Below, one piece after another: positions 31,916 to 38,965 of a DNA stretch of 38,965 bases. How positions within the stretch are numbered: position 1 is the first letter of the stretch; every line of letters starts with the position of its first letter. A model generated the notes under the pieces. That model had not been told where the DNA came from, made no database searches, and saw only the letters and a program-made list of their open reading frames with translations. Where the stretch lies: contig CALVNN010000008.1 of NCBI GenBank assembly GCA_944349765.1, positions 1-38,965 of the forward strand. The letters are read 5' to 3'. Origin of the DNA: an uncultured Clostridia bacterium. Lineage in GTDB: Bacteria; Bacillota; Clostridia; Christensenellales; UBA1242. A program made the position numbers and the translations under genes.

Positions 31916-33259
31916 TTAGTCTTTGCTAATAACAGCATTTTCATTCACTAAATCCGAATTTATGTCTACTTCAAGGTTCTTTTTCTTAGATTCTTCACTA
32001 GCAAGCATAAGTATAACTGCATAAATGTAACTCATAGCAAAGGTACTTGTTTGATCTATAAACCCGTATCCTTCGCAAATAAGCATACACATACAAGCAA
32101 AGAAAGTATATACATTTCCGTTTTGTATAAATGCTTGATATCTTTGGAAATAATGAGGCAAACATATAAAAAATCCTATAAGACCAGTGCTAGCCAAAAG
32201 TTGTAAAGGTGTAGAGTGGAATTGACTAAATACAAAACCATAAGTATCCACTTGCCAGCCAACACCAAATGCTGGGTAATCTCTGAAGTAGGCAATAGCC
32301 AATTCATACAATTCAAATCTACCGGTATCGTCAAAGCCTCTATTAATGTAATGTTGCATCATTTCTATTATTGTCGGCCAGAATACTATTACGCCTACTA
32401 TGATAACAGCCAAAGTACTACCTAAAGTAATGCTTATATTTTTCTTTTTCTTGGTCTTTATAAAGAATACAATGACACTAATTAGACCAAATATAATGGT
32501 AAATAGCAATGCTCCTCTACTGAATGTAAATATTATGTTGATAAAAGCAAATAGTCCGAGTAGCACATACAAATAATCGTGCTTTGTATTCAAGCCCTTA
32601 GCTAGAAGCAAAGGTATCCACATACCAATTGTCATAGCAGGAAGATTAATCTCGCCTACACCCACTCTGACGCCTTTATTTTGCATTAAACTCAAAATAT
32701 CACCACTAGCTAAGTAACACCACCACATCTCAAGTATTATAACTACAGACACTACGGTAAATAAATTGAATGCCAAATCTTTAAATGATGTCTTAGTAAA
32801 ATTATACACTAGCAAATAAGCACCTAAGGCACAAAGGCTGATAACGACGCCAAATCCAAAACTACCAAAATTAAAGTATGGACTAAATATACCGCCTAAG
32901 CTATACGCTACAACTATCAATACCAATGGCCAAAAATATTTACCCAATCTAAACTTGATGCCATTTTTTATATTTTTGTACATAAAATACGCCAAACTCG
33001 GTACAAACACCGCAAGGCATACACCAAAAACTATGTAATACGTAGTAGTAACTGGATACTCATTAAGAGCATAAACGCACGCACCAATAGTCACCATAAT
33101 AGGTGCAAAGTCGTCTTGAACAATTAACGCCGTACATATAAAGGCAACAAGTATAGATAAGCCTACAATACCTAGGTCAAGGCTATTAAATATTACAGCT
33201 ACCAGTATTACCAAAATGTAATATTGATAAGATGTAAAAAATTTTTTTAAGTTTTCCAT
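31916..33259 (-). CDS. O-antigen ligase / Wzy-type polymerase family membrane protein
   Basis: The 447-residue protein has about ten to twelve membrane segments and, in the large loop region near residues 310-340, 'DDTGRFELYELAIAYFRDYPAFGVGW', the signature region of the Wzy_C (O-antigen ligase/polymerase) family, with 'FTFSRGALL' upstream of it. Such proteins polymerise or attach polysaccharide repeat units on the outside of the membrane. The last 30 residues are cytosolic and charged. AAGGAG precedes the ATG. Its place between the ABC transporter and the lipid glycosyltransferase suggests work on an exported envelope glycan. Confidence 0.85.
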   Translation of the reverse strand: MENLKKFFTSYQYYILVILVAVIFNSLDLGIVGLSILVAFICTALIVQDDFAPIMVTIGACVYALNEYPVTTTYYIVFGVCLAVFVPSLAYFMYKNIKNGIKFRLGKYFWPLVLIVVAYSLGGIFSPYFNFGSFGFGVVISLCALGAYLLVYNFTKTSFKDLAFNLFTVVSVVIILEMWWCYLASGDILSLMQNKGVRVGVGEINLPAMTIGMWIPLLLAKGLNTKHDYLYVLLGLFAFINIIFTFSRGALLFTIIFGLISVIVFFIKTKKKKNISITLGSTLAVIIVGVIVFWPTIIEMMQHYINRGFDDTGRFELYELAIAYFRDYPAFGVGWQVDTYGFVFSQFHSTPLQLLASTGLIGFFICLPHYFQRYQAFIQNGNVYTFFACMCMLICEGYGFIDQTSTFAMSYIYAVILMLASEESKKKNLEVDINSDLVNENAVISKD

Positions 33260-33286
33260 TATTTCTCCTTAAAGCGACTACTTAAA

Positions 33287-35662
33287 TCACTGCCTTAATG
33301 CTTCAACTGGGTCTTTCTTTGTAGCGACTTTAGCAGGTATCAATCCAGCAATCAAAGTTAGCAACATACTTATAGCTATCAATATAATAGCACTTAACGC
33401 ACTAAGATTAGCAATATTATTTATTCCAGTAAGTCCGCTAACCACAATATTTATAGGTACGGATAATATAAGCGTAATGAATACCCCCAGTAATCCGCTA
33501 GTAAAACCTACAATCAAAGTCTCAGCGTTAAATACTCGACTTATATCTTTCTTCCTTGCACCAATAGCTCGCAAAATTCCAATTTCTTTGGTTCGCTCAA
33601 GCACACTAATGTATGTAATAATTCCTATCATAATAGAAGACACAACTAGACTAATACTAATAAAAGCTATAAGCACATAACTTATGACATCAACTATGGT
33701 ATTCATAGTATTGACCACAAGCGCCATACTATCGGTATATCTCACTTGATCTTCATCTTGTTTACCTTCATTATAAGCATCTAAAGCGTCAGTGACCTTC
33801 GTCTTGCCCTCAAAATCTACTGCAAATATTCTGATTTTTGATGGTGAAGTCAAATAATTTAAAGACGCAAGCATATCTAGTCTTTGCTGTTCTATAGAGT
33901 CAAGATCTTCTTCTATATACGCCGAACCAGTAAGCGGATTAAGGGTGGGGTTTGCTAATTGCCACTCAACTATATCACTTGTCTTAGCTGATTCTATTAC
34001 TGTATTGATTAAATCAGTATGATAATAAACTCCACCCATTAGGCTAGCCACATCAGTTTCTGATTTGGCTTTAAGTACGGCAGTTATCTTAAATGTAGTA
34101 CCAGCTTGATAAACATCTTCATTAACTATATTTATTCTAAACCTGCCATCTTGATAAGTATACAATCCGTTATTACTTATTAGTTTTAATTCCATATTAA
34201 GTAATGTATCTAGTTTTATCTTAGATAGGTTATCAGATTGCAAGCCAAGAGCTACTAACGTCAAATCAGATATGCGATAATTACTATCTACAACCACAGC
34301 AATTTCATCATATTTTGTAGGCAATTTACTATCTCCGACTAACTCATACTGATCCAAAAGCAATTCACTATTATTTAGCATTTGCGTCCATAATGAGTTG
34401 CTACCATATGAAGAATACCCTCTCACGTATCTAGTCTGGTCTTCTATAGTTCGCTTATTATACAAGCTTAAATTCAAATCATAGTCTATCAAAATGTCAT
34501 TAACAAAGTCTTCATCTCTTAACGGCTCAATGACTTCGTCAATATATTTTTGCGTTAAATTATTTGATACTACTGCTTGATTCATATTAGCCATTATGGA
34601 GTTGACTAAAAATTCCTCCTCGGTGCCTGATTGCTGGGAATCTTGTACTATGGTTAATAATTGATTTAAATCATAGGTACTTTGGTTTATGGTAATAGGA
34701 TAAGAAGTCAAAGTCTCTTCTTGCATATTATTTATGTAACTTTGAAATCCCGAACTGATAGCCAAGACAAGTGCGATACCTATAATACCAATACTACCAG
34801 CAAAAGAAGTCAAAATTGTACGTGCTTTTTTGGTCTTTAGGTTATCAAAACTAAGATTTAAAGCAGTAAGATAAGACATAGAAGTCTTATTTTTCTTCTT
34901 TTCTTTTAATTCACCCTCTTGTTTTTCATCTTCTGAAACTTCTTCTTTTTTCAATGCCTCAAAATCTTTATTAAGCTCCTCATCAGAATAAGGATTACTG
35001 TCGCTTATGACCTTACCATCCAGTAGCTTGATTATTCTAGTAGAATACTCTTTAGCCAGCTCAGCATTGTGCGTAACCATTATAATAAGCCTATCTTTGC
35101 TTATCTCTTCCATTAGGTCCATAATCTGTCTACTAGTCTCAGTATCAAGAGCACCTGTAGGCTCATCAGCCAAAATTACAGATGGATTATTGACTAAGGC
35201 TCTAGCTATAGCCACTCTTTGCATTTGCCCACCAGATAGTTGGGTAGGTTTTTTGAATATTTGTTCCTTAAGGCCCACATCTTCAAGTGCTTTTATGGCT
35301 CGATTACGACGTTCGGTCTTATTCACACCACTTAAAGTTAGGGCAAGCTCAACATTCTTTAATACAGACTGGTGCATTATAAGGTTGTAACTTTGGAATA
35401 CAAATCCTATAGTCTTGTTTCTATAATTATCCCAATCTTTATCCTTGTATTCTTTTGTGCTGACGCCGTCTATAATCAAATCACCTTCGGTGTACCTATC
35501 TAACCCACCTATGATGTTTAAAAGCGTAGTTTTACCACAGCCACTCGGGCCAAGTATAGATACAAACTCGCTCTTACGAAAATTGAAAGTTACCCCCTTT
35601 AATGCTTCGACTTTGTTTTCAGCCAATTCATAATGTTTTTTAATATCCCTTAACTGTAACAT
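33287..35662 (-). CDS. ABC transporter with ATPase and FtsX-type permease fused (MacB-like)
   Basis: A fused protein of 791 residues. Residues 1-230 are the ATPase: Walker [10 protein letters not shown] (38-46), signature LSGGQMQR, Walker B '[11 protein letters not shown]', His in 'VTHNAE'. After a charged linker, membrane segment 1 lies near 280-305, then an extracytoplasmic domain of about 350 residues, then three segments in a FtsX domain ('[21 protein letters not shown]') to the end at '[10 protein letters not shown]'. The order and size fit MacB-type mechanotransmission transporters, which act on peptides, lipids or antibiotics outside the membrane. AAGGGGAG precedes the ATG. A promoter lies at 35700-35728. 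It is the first gene of the envelope operon. Confidence 0.9.
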   Translation of the reverse strand: MLQLRDIKKHYELAENKVEALKGVTFNFRKSEFVSILGPSGCGKTTLLNIIGGLDRYTEGDLIIDGVSTKEYKDKDWDNYRNKTIGFVFQSYNLIMHQSVLKNVELALTLSGVNKTERRNRAIKALEDVGLKEQIFKKPTQLSGGQMQRVAIARALVNNPSVILADEPTGALDTETSRQIMDLMEEISKDRLIIMVTHNAELAKEYSTRIIKLLDGKVISDSNPYSDEELNKDFEALKKEEVSEDEKQEGELKEKKKNKTSMSYLTALNLSFDNLKTKKARTILTSFAGSIGIIGIALVLAISSGFQSYINNMQEETLTSYPITINQSTYDLNQLLTIVQDSQQSGTEEEFLVNSIMANMNQAVVSNNLTQKYIDEVIEPLRDEDFVNDILIDYDLNLSLYNKRTIEDQTRYVRGYSSYGSNSLWTQMLNNSELLLDQYELVGDSKLPTKYDEIAVVVDSNYRISDLTLVALGLQSDNLSKIKLDTLLNMELKLISNNGLYTYQDGRFRINIVNEDVYQAGTTFKITAVLKAKSETDVASLMGGVYYHTDLINTVIESAKTSDIVEWQLANPTLNPLTGSAYIEEDLDSIEQQRLDMLASLNYLTSPSKIRIFAVDFEGKTKVTDALDAYNEGKQDEDQVRYTDSMALVVNTMNTIVDVISYVLIAFISISLVVSSIMIGIITYISVLERTKEIGILRAIGARKKDISRVFNAETLIVGFTSGLLGVFITLILSVPINIVVSGLTGINNIANLSALSAIILIAISMLLTLIAGLIPAKVATKKDPVEALRQ

Positions 35663-35699
35663 AAAGCCACTCCCCTTTATTTAATTAATTCAATAAATT

Positions 35700-35728
35700 A
35701 ATATACAATATAAAACCTTTTTTTGCAA
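35700..35728 (-). promoter_or_regulatory. Promoter of the envelope operon
   Basis: On the minus strand TTGCAA (35723-35728), 17 bp, TATATT (35700-35705), about 40 bases before the ATG. It heads ABC transporter, O-antigen-ligase-like, glycosyltransferase and the small acidic protein, whose gaps are 27, 30 and 17 bp. Confidence 0.65.
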
Positions 35729-35860
35729 GCGAAAGCCTAAGCAAATTTATTATTCTACAAAATAATCAAAAATTCAAATTTTAATTTATTGCATAAATTA
35801 TATATTCATTTAAAACATTTTTGCTTTCACTAAAAAATTAAAAAATTCATTTGCACTAAA

Positions 35861-35906
35861 ATAAAAACTCACTTAGTAAGTTTAACCAATCTTACACAAG
35901 TGAGTC
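35861..35906 (-). terminator. Terminator after the carrier-protein gene
   Basis: On the minus strand the two-part stem ACTCACTT/AAGTGAGT and GTAAG/CTTAC (35867-35905) is followed by a run of T. It begins 12 bases after the stop at 35918. Confidence 0.88.
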
Positions 35907-35917
35907 TTGTTTGCCAT

Positions 35918-36166
35918 CTACATTGCCATAGTTTGAACTGTGGTTCTACGCTCAATATATGTTATTAAATCTGATAAAGTATCTAAATTATTCATATCGT
36001 CATCAGGTATTTGCACGCCAAATGATTCCTCTATGTCACATATGAGTGATATGACCCCAAAAGAATCCAAACCAACGTCGGTTTGAAGACTCATATTGTT
36101 TTGAATATCTCCCACTGACAGGCCTGAATAATCACTTATAATTTCTTTTAAACGATTTTCTATCAT
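35918..36166 (-). CDS. Free-standing acyl/peptidyl carrier protein
   Basis: An 82-residue carrier protein with the 4'-phosphopantetheine site GLDSFG (Ser35) and the usual four-helix layout ending 'LSDLITYIERR'. A thioester-bound acyl or aminoacyl group is carried on the phosphopantetheine arm. GGAG precedes the ATG. It follows the condensation-type gene by 22 bp and is the second gene of that unit, which is ended by a terminator. It is not adjacent to fatty-acid genes, and its sequence neither proves nor excludes a fatty-acid role; the neighbour suggests a peptide or ester-forming one. No adenylation or transferase gene to load it is in the window. Confidence 0.88.
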   Translation of the reverse strand: MIENRLKEIISDYSGLSVGDIQNNMSLQTDVGLDSFGVISLICDIEESFGVQIPDDDMNNLDTLSDLITYIERRTTVQTMAM

Positions 36167-36188
36167 AATTTACTCCTATAAAATATTA

Positions 36189-37532
36189 TTAATTTATTTT
36201 TATATCTTTAATTAGAATATCAGGGTTATCCATTATCTGATTGATTATACTAACATAATTTTTATGAAATCTAATCACATCATCTCTACTTATTATCTTA
36301 TCTTGTACGTCATAAGCTAAGTTTGCATCACCTTCGTTTGTATTATATAACATTGCTAAATACGCTGGCAAAGCACCTTTACCATTACTATAGATATTAA
36401 ATTCAATACCATTTGTATTTACAATAGGTATAAATGAAAAAGTAATAGAATAATATGTCTCAAGCATAGATGACCCATATCTTTTATGAAGCATCATTTC
36501 AAATTGCTGGTCGCTAAAGCCTAAATGTCTATACAATTGATTCTGATTTTCCACAAAACTAGCTAAATTGTCTTTAAAGCTTTTTTCTCCATCCACAACT
36601 GTATAACATCCAATACTTTGCACTTTCGTGCCAGCACATTTTCTTTCCAAATTAGTAGCCCTACAATTGCAAAGCTCTAAGGGCAACATATTGCTTACAT
36701 TACCATTCATTTTTGACGCTGTTATAGAACACATATAAAACAATAAATTAGCCATAGATATTCTCGACTGTTTGCTATACATAACCACCTTATCTATAGT
36801 CGCTTTGTCTATGTTATACATATATCCAGTCGTATCATTTTTTACAAAGAACATCTTCATAGCACGTTTGTTTTTTGCAAGTTGCTTCTGCCACAAAGGC
36901 TGGTTAATCCCGTGAATACCTGCGTAATATGGCTCCTCTCTACTCTCAAGATATTCCTTAAAATACTCGTAATGTTTATTGTATTTGTCAGAGTTGTTTT
37001 TTGTTTCAATATCCCTGATAAGCACTTCTTCAAATTTGGTTGGCGGGGTAGGTAATTCAGTTTTATTTACATATGCATTATAGACTTCAAACAAATCTTT
37101 AAAAATCACATTTATCCCATATATATCAAGTATTAAATGACACACTTTAAGTAGTACCATATATTTACCATCAAAGGTCTTGATAAAGTAAGGCTCAATC
37201 ACCACTCCCTTAAGGTATTTGATAGCTTTCTTTTTTAATTTATTAAAAAATTTATCTTGTTCCTTTTGTGTCGTAAACTCCAAATAAGGTATATTATCGA
37301 ATTCAAACTTTTCAAGAAAGTATTGCATTAACTTTTTGTCTTGTTTAACAAAACGCAAACGTAAACAATCATTACGCTCTAATATCTTATTAAAAGCTTG
37401 AGTCATTATTTCAAAATCAATTGGTTTCTCACTTACTGAAGCTGTTAAGATATTTATAACTCTTTTGTATAACGTGTACTTACATTGCAACTTAACAACT
37501 TCCTGCGAAGCATTCAACTCGTATAGTTTCAT
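36189..37532 (-). CDS. Free-standing NRPS-type condensation / acyltransferase protein
   Basis: The 447-residue length, the start 'MKLYELNASQEV', 'RNDCLRLRF' (residues 53-61) and the motif KVCHLILDIYG (129-139) mark a condensation-domain fold, as in NRPS C domains and free acyltransferases. The active motif HHxxxDG reads CHLILDI: the first His is Cys131, His132 and Asp136 are kept, and the final Gly is Ile137. The second His is the catalytic one in the family, so it may be active. No adenylation or thioesterase domain is attached. AAGGAG precedes the ATG. It is divergent from the membrane XRE gene at 37747 and followed at 22 bp by the carrier protein. It may join two thioester- or CoA-bound groups, with one on the carrier. 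Confidence 0.85.
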   Translation of the reverse strand: MKLYELNASQEVVKLQCKYTLYKRVINILTASVSEKPIDFEIMTQAFNKILERNDCLRLRFVKQDKKLMQYFLEKFEFDNIPYLEFTTQKEQDKFFNKLKKKAIKYLKGVVIEPYFIKTFDGKYMVLLKVCHLILDIYGINVIFKDLFEVYNAYVNKTELPTPPTKFEEVLIRDIETKNNSDKYNKHYEYFKEYLESREEPYYAGIHGINQPLWQKQLAKNKRAMKMFFVKNDTTGYMYNIDKATIDKVVMYSKQSRISMANLLFYMCSITASKMNGNVSNMLPLELCNCRATNLERKCAGTKVQSIGCYTVVDGEKSFKDNLASFVENQNQLYRHLGFSDQQFEMMLHKRYGSSMLETYYSITFSFIPIVNTNGIEFNIYSNGKGALPAYLAMLYNTNEGDANLAYDVQDKIISRDDVIRFHKNYVSIINQIMDNPDILIKDIKIN

Positions 37533-37586
37533 TTTTTCTCCTTATATTTTATTTGAAAATTGCAATAACTTTAGCAATTTCACGCT

Positions 37587-37616
37587 ATTATACGTATAAA
37601 AAATCTATTAAAGCAA
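37587..37616 (-). promoter_or_regulatory. Promoter of the condensation-carrier unit
   Basis: On the minus strand TTGCTT (37611-37616), 18 bp, TATAAT (37587-37592). The 9-bp inverted repeat of the operator region begins directly at the -35 box. Confidence 0.6.
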
Positions 37617-37697
37617 GAGAATTATAAAAAAATAATTCTCAACTTAAAAATGCCTAGCGAGAATTTTAAAAATATCTCTCCACTAAAGCGAGAATTT
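37617..37697. promoter_or_regulatory. Operator-like cluster between divergent promoters
   Basis: GAGAATTAT (37617-37625) and ATAATTCTC (37632-37640) form a perfect 9-bp inverted repeat with a 6-bp A spacer. Two direct copies of AGCGAGAATTT follow at 37656-37666 and 37687-37697, 31 bp apart (three helical turns). All four share GAGAATT. The set lies between the condensation-gene promoter and the XRE-gene promoter, so one regulator could control both. Confidence 0.6.
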
Positions 37698-37710
37698 AGT
37701 TAAAAACTTG

Positions 37711-37739
37711 TTGTTTTTCGCATAAATTCATAGTATAAT
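37711..37739 (+). promoter_or_regulatory. Promoter of the membrane XRE gene, giving a leaderless mRNA
   Basis: TTGTTT (37711-37716), 17 bp, TATAAT (37734-37739). With a normal -10-to-start distance of 6-7 bases, transcription begins at about 37746, at or next to the A of the ATG at 37747. No ribosome-binding site precedes the ATG. Confidence 0.75.
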
Positions 37740-37746
37740 ATCCACA

Positions 37747-38340
37747 ATGGAAAATATTAAGGAAGTAATAAAAGACAATTTAATAAATCTTAGAAAACAA
37801 AATAATCTAACGCAAATAGAATTAGCCAAGAAATTAAACTATTCAGACAAAGCTGTGTCTAGATGGGAAAACGGAGAAGTCACTCCAGATGTGGAAGTAC
37901 TTCAAAATATAGCTGACATTTACGGTGTGCCTCTGACGTATCTATTTGAAAAGGAACATTTTGAAGAAGCTAATGTAGATAGCTCACCCAAGCAATATGC
38001 AATGGCTATTTTAGCCATATTAGCTATATGGACAGCAATCACTATCACCTTTGTATATTTGTACATAGCATATGACTATTCTTACTGGCAAATATTTGTA
38101 TGGGGAGTCCCTGTATCCGCTGCCTTTTTGTCTTTTTTTAATAAAAAGATATATGATAATAAGATAGTTATACTTGTTACTCGTTCTATTCTAAATTGGT
38201 CATTATTTGCAAGCTTATATGTTCAATTTATTGAGGCAAATATTTGGCTTATATTCCTAATAGGTATCCCTATTCAAGCTTGTATTGTAGTAGCTTATTA
38301 CATAGAAGTCACACAAGATAAGTCAAACAAAAGTAAATAA
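37747..38340 (+). CDS. Membrane-anchored XRE-family regulator, 197 aa
   Basis: Residues 8-65 are a Cro/C1-type helix-turn-helix ('LRKQNNLTQIELAKKLNYSDKAVSRWENG', then 'LQNIADIYGVPLTYLF'). From about residue 84 come four hydrophobic segments (84-108, 113-131, and two more to about 188), so the DNA-binding domain is tethered to the membrane. This architecture is known in Bacillota regulators and may let the membrane or a ligand control DNA binding. The gene is divergent from the condensation-carrier pair with GAGAATT repeats between, a common layout for a regulator and its target. The transcript appears to start at the ATG. Confidence 0.88.
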   Translation: MENIKEVIKDNLINLRKQNNLTQIELAKKLNYSDKAVSRWENGEVTPDVEVLQNIADIYGVPLTYLFEKEHFEEANVDSSPKQYAMAILAILAIWTAITITFVYLYIAYDYSYWQIFVWGVPVSAAFLSFFNKKIYDNKIVILVTRSILNWSLFASLYVQFIEANIWLIFLIGIPIQACIVVAYYIEVTQDKSNKSK

Positions 38341-38353
38341 ATAAACACATAGC

Positions 38354-38386
38354 AAAAAAGCTCCAACAAAAGTTGGAACTTTTTTA
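38354..38386. terminator. Bidirectional terminator
   Basis: TCCAAC (38362-38367) and GTTGGA (38372-38377) form the core, extended by a G-C pair and A/T pairs with one mismatch; T runs lie on both strands. It lies between the membrane XRE gene and the convergent ATPase gene, whose stop codon it touches. Confidence 0.85.
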
Positions 38387-38965
38387 TTTGTGCTTCGAAT
38401 CAAACAATCTTATAATATACGGTGCTGTGTTGATTTGGAGCATTGTACGACTCATTGGTCCGGTGATTAAGAAGCACTGCCCTAATCCTGCGGTAACAAT
38501 TTGGTTCTGCTCCTCTTCATTGATTTCTCCTGCGTTCCTATACAAAGCAACCAAGTCGGTCATATCATTAGGTGCAAGTGAGAAAATAAACGAATACTGA
38601 CTAGCATTAATAATAGCCGTAGATTGACGAGCGATTTCCTCACTACCGACAAAGTCTTTAATATTTTGAGTAATGATAATCTGCATACCATCGTACTTAC
38701 GAATACGCTTAGCCATTTGTGCCATAAAGTCCAGCGCAATAGGGTATTTAGGATTAATAAATACGTGCGCCTCATCAACAACAACTATAATCTTACGTTT
38801 ATTAGCACTGTACTTTCTGTTAAAGTCACGATTTTTAATGATTTCGTTATCTAGATACTTAAATACAAGTAGCATCTGAGCACTTGCTATTGTCTTATTT
38901 CTATTAGCAAGCAATGATTGGAAGCTAAATGTTATAAAGTTTTCCTTAGTCTCAATAGACATTGG
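38384..38965 (-). CDS. VirB4/TraE-like conjugation ATPase, C-terminal part (runs off the right edge)
   Basis: Only the last 190-odd residues are in the window; the frame stays open to position 38965, so the gene continues outside. The fragment has Walker B 'IIVVVDEAHVF', a 'MQIIITQN' sensor motif, and the typical end of VirB4-type ATPases with 'SQYSFIFSLAPNDMTDLVALY' and 'GLGQCFLITG'. These ATPases drive type IV secretion in conjugation. It suggests an integrative conjugative element or plasmid-derived region beyond this edge. It is convergent with the XRE gene, so the element boundary may lie between them or further left. Confidence 0.85.
   Translation of the reverse strand, partial: PMSIETKENFITFSFQSLLANRNKTIASAQMLLVFKYLDNEIIKNRDFNRKYSANKRKIIVVVDEAHVFINPKYPIALDFMAQMAKRIRKYDGMQIIITQNIKDFVGSEEIARQSTAIINASQYSFIFSLAPNDMTDLVALYRNAGEINEEEQNQIVTAGLGQCFLITGPMSRTMLQINTAPYIIRLFDSKHK

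Noticed and set aside
19534-38965. tRNA-Asn as the attachment site of the conjugative element
   Set aside because: I found no second copy of the tRNA 3' end near the ATPase fragment inside the window, and ordinary housekeeping genes lie between; the element boundary cannot be seen.

Overview
The window looks like chromosome from a low-GC, endospore-forming member of the Bacillota, most likely an uncultured gut-type Clostridia. The evidence is a run of sporulation and germination genes (spo0A, spoIIR, sleB, ypeB), strongly AT-rich intergenic DNA, textbook Shine-Dalgarno sites, consensus TTGACA/TATAAT promoters with 17-bp spacers, and U-tract terminators after most genes. I cannot name the genus from sequence alone.

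Left part (1-5.3 kb): an unrecognised gene, a peptidase S51-type protein, a 32-residue membrane peptide with its own promoter, then ypeB-sleB (germination-specific cortex lysis) and spoIIR (forespore signal that activates sigma-E), the last behind a sequence that fits a sigma-F promoter.

Surface-protein region (5.3-11.4 kb): a 1506-residue BspA-type leucine-rich-repeat surface protein with four InlB/Listeria-Bacteroides repeats, and a TasA/camelysin-like protein with a SipW-type leader. The large gene sits behind a perfect promoter, a 25-codon upstream ORF and an intrinsic terminator overlapping the end of that ORF, which is an attenuator-like layout.

Repeat island (11.6-14.1 kb): about 2.5 kb of non-coding DNA built from roughly thirty half-units of an inverted, REP/MITE-like repeat with hierarchical duplications, including a perfect 258-bp tandem copy. 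A second, different structured repeat follows spo0A and recurs near deoC.

Central part (14.3-29.4 kb): spo0A, phosphoketolase (xfp), a membrane protein and a metallo-beta-lactamase-fold protein, tRNA-Asn, a small XRE regulator, deoC, a secreted protein, and the operon tsaE-tsaB-rimI-alpha/beta hydrolase-membrane MurF-like ligase-ddl, which joins t6A tRNA modification to the D-Ala-D-Ala branch of peptidoglycan precursor synthesis. A membrane protein, a CinA C-terminal-like protein and a possible CYTH-like protein follow.

Right part (29.6-39 kb): a lipoprotein, then an envelope operon (MacB-like ABC transporter, O-antigen-ligase-like protein, MGDG-synthase-type glycosyltransferase, small acidic protein). 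Next is the most unusual locus: a free-standing NRPS-type condensation protein and its own carrier protein, divergent from a membrane-anchored XRE regulator. The shared intergenic region carries an inverted repeat and direct repeats of one motif between the two promoters, and the regulator mRNA appears leaderless. The window ends inside a VirB4/TraE-like conjugation ATPase, so an integrative conjugative element probably lies beyond the right edge.
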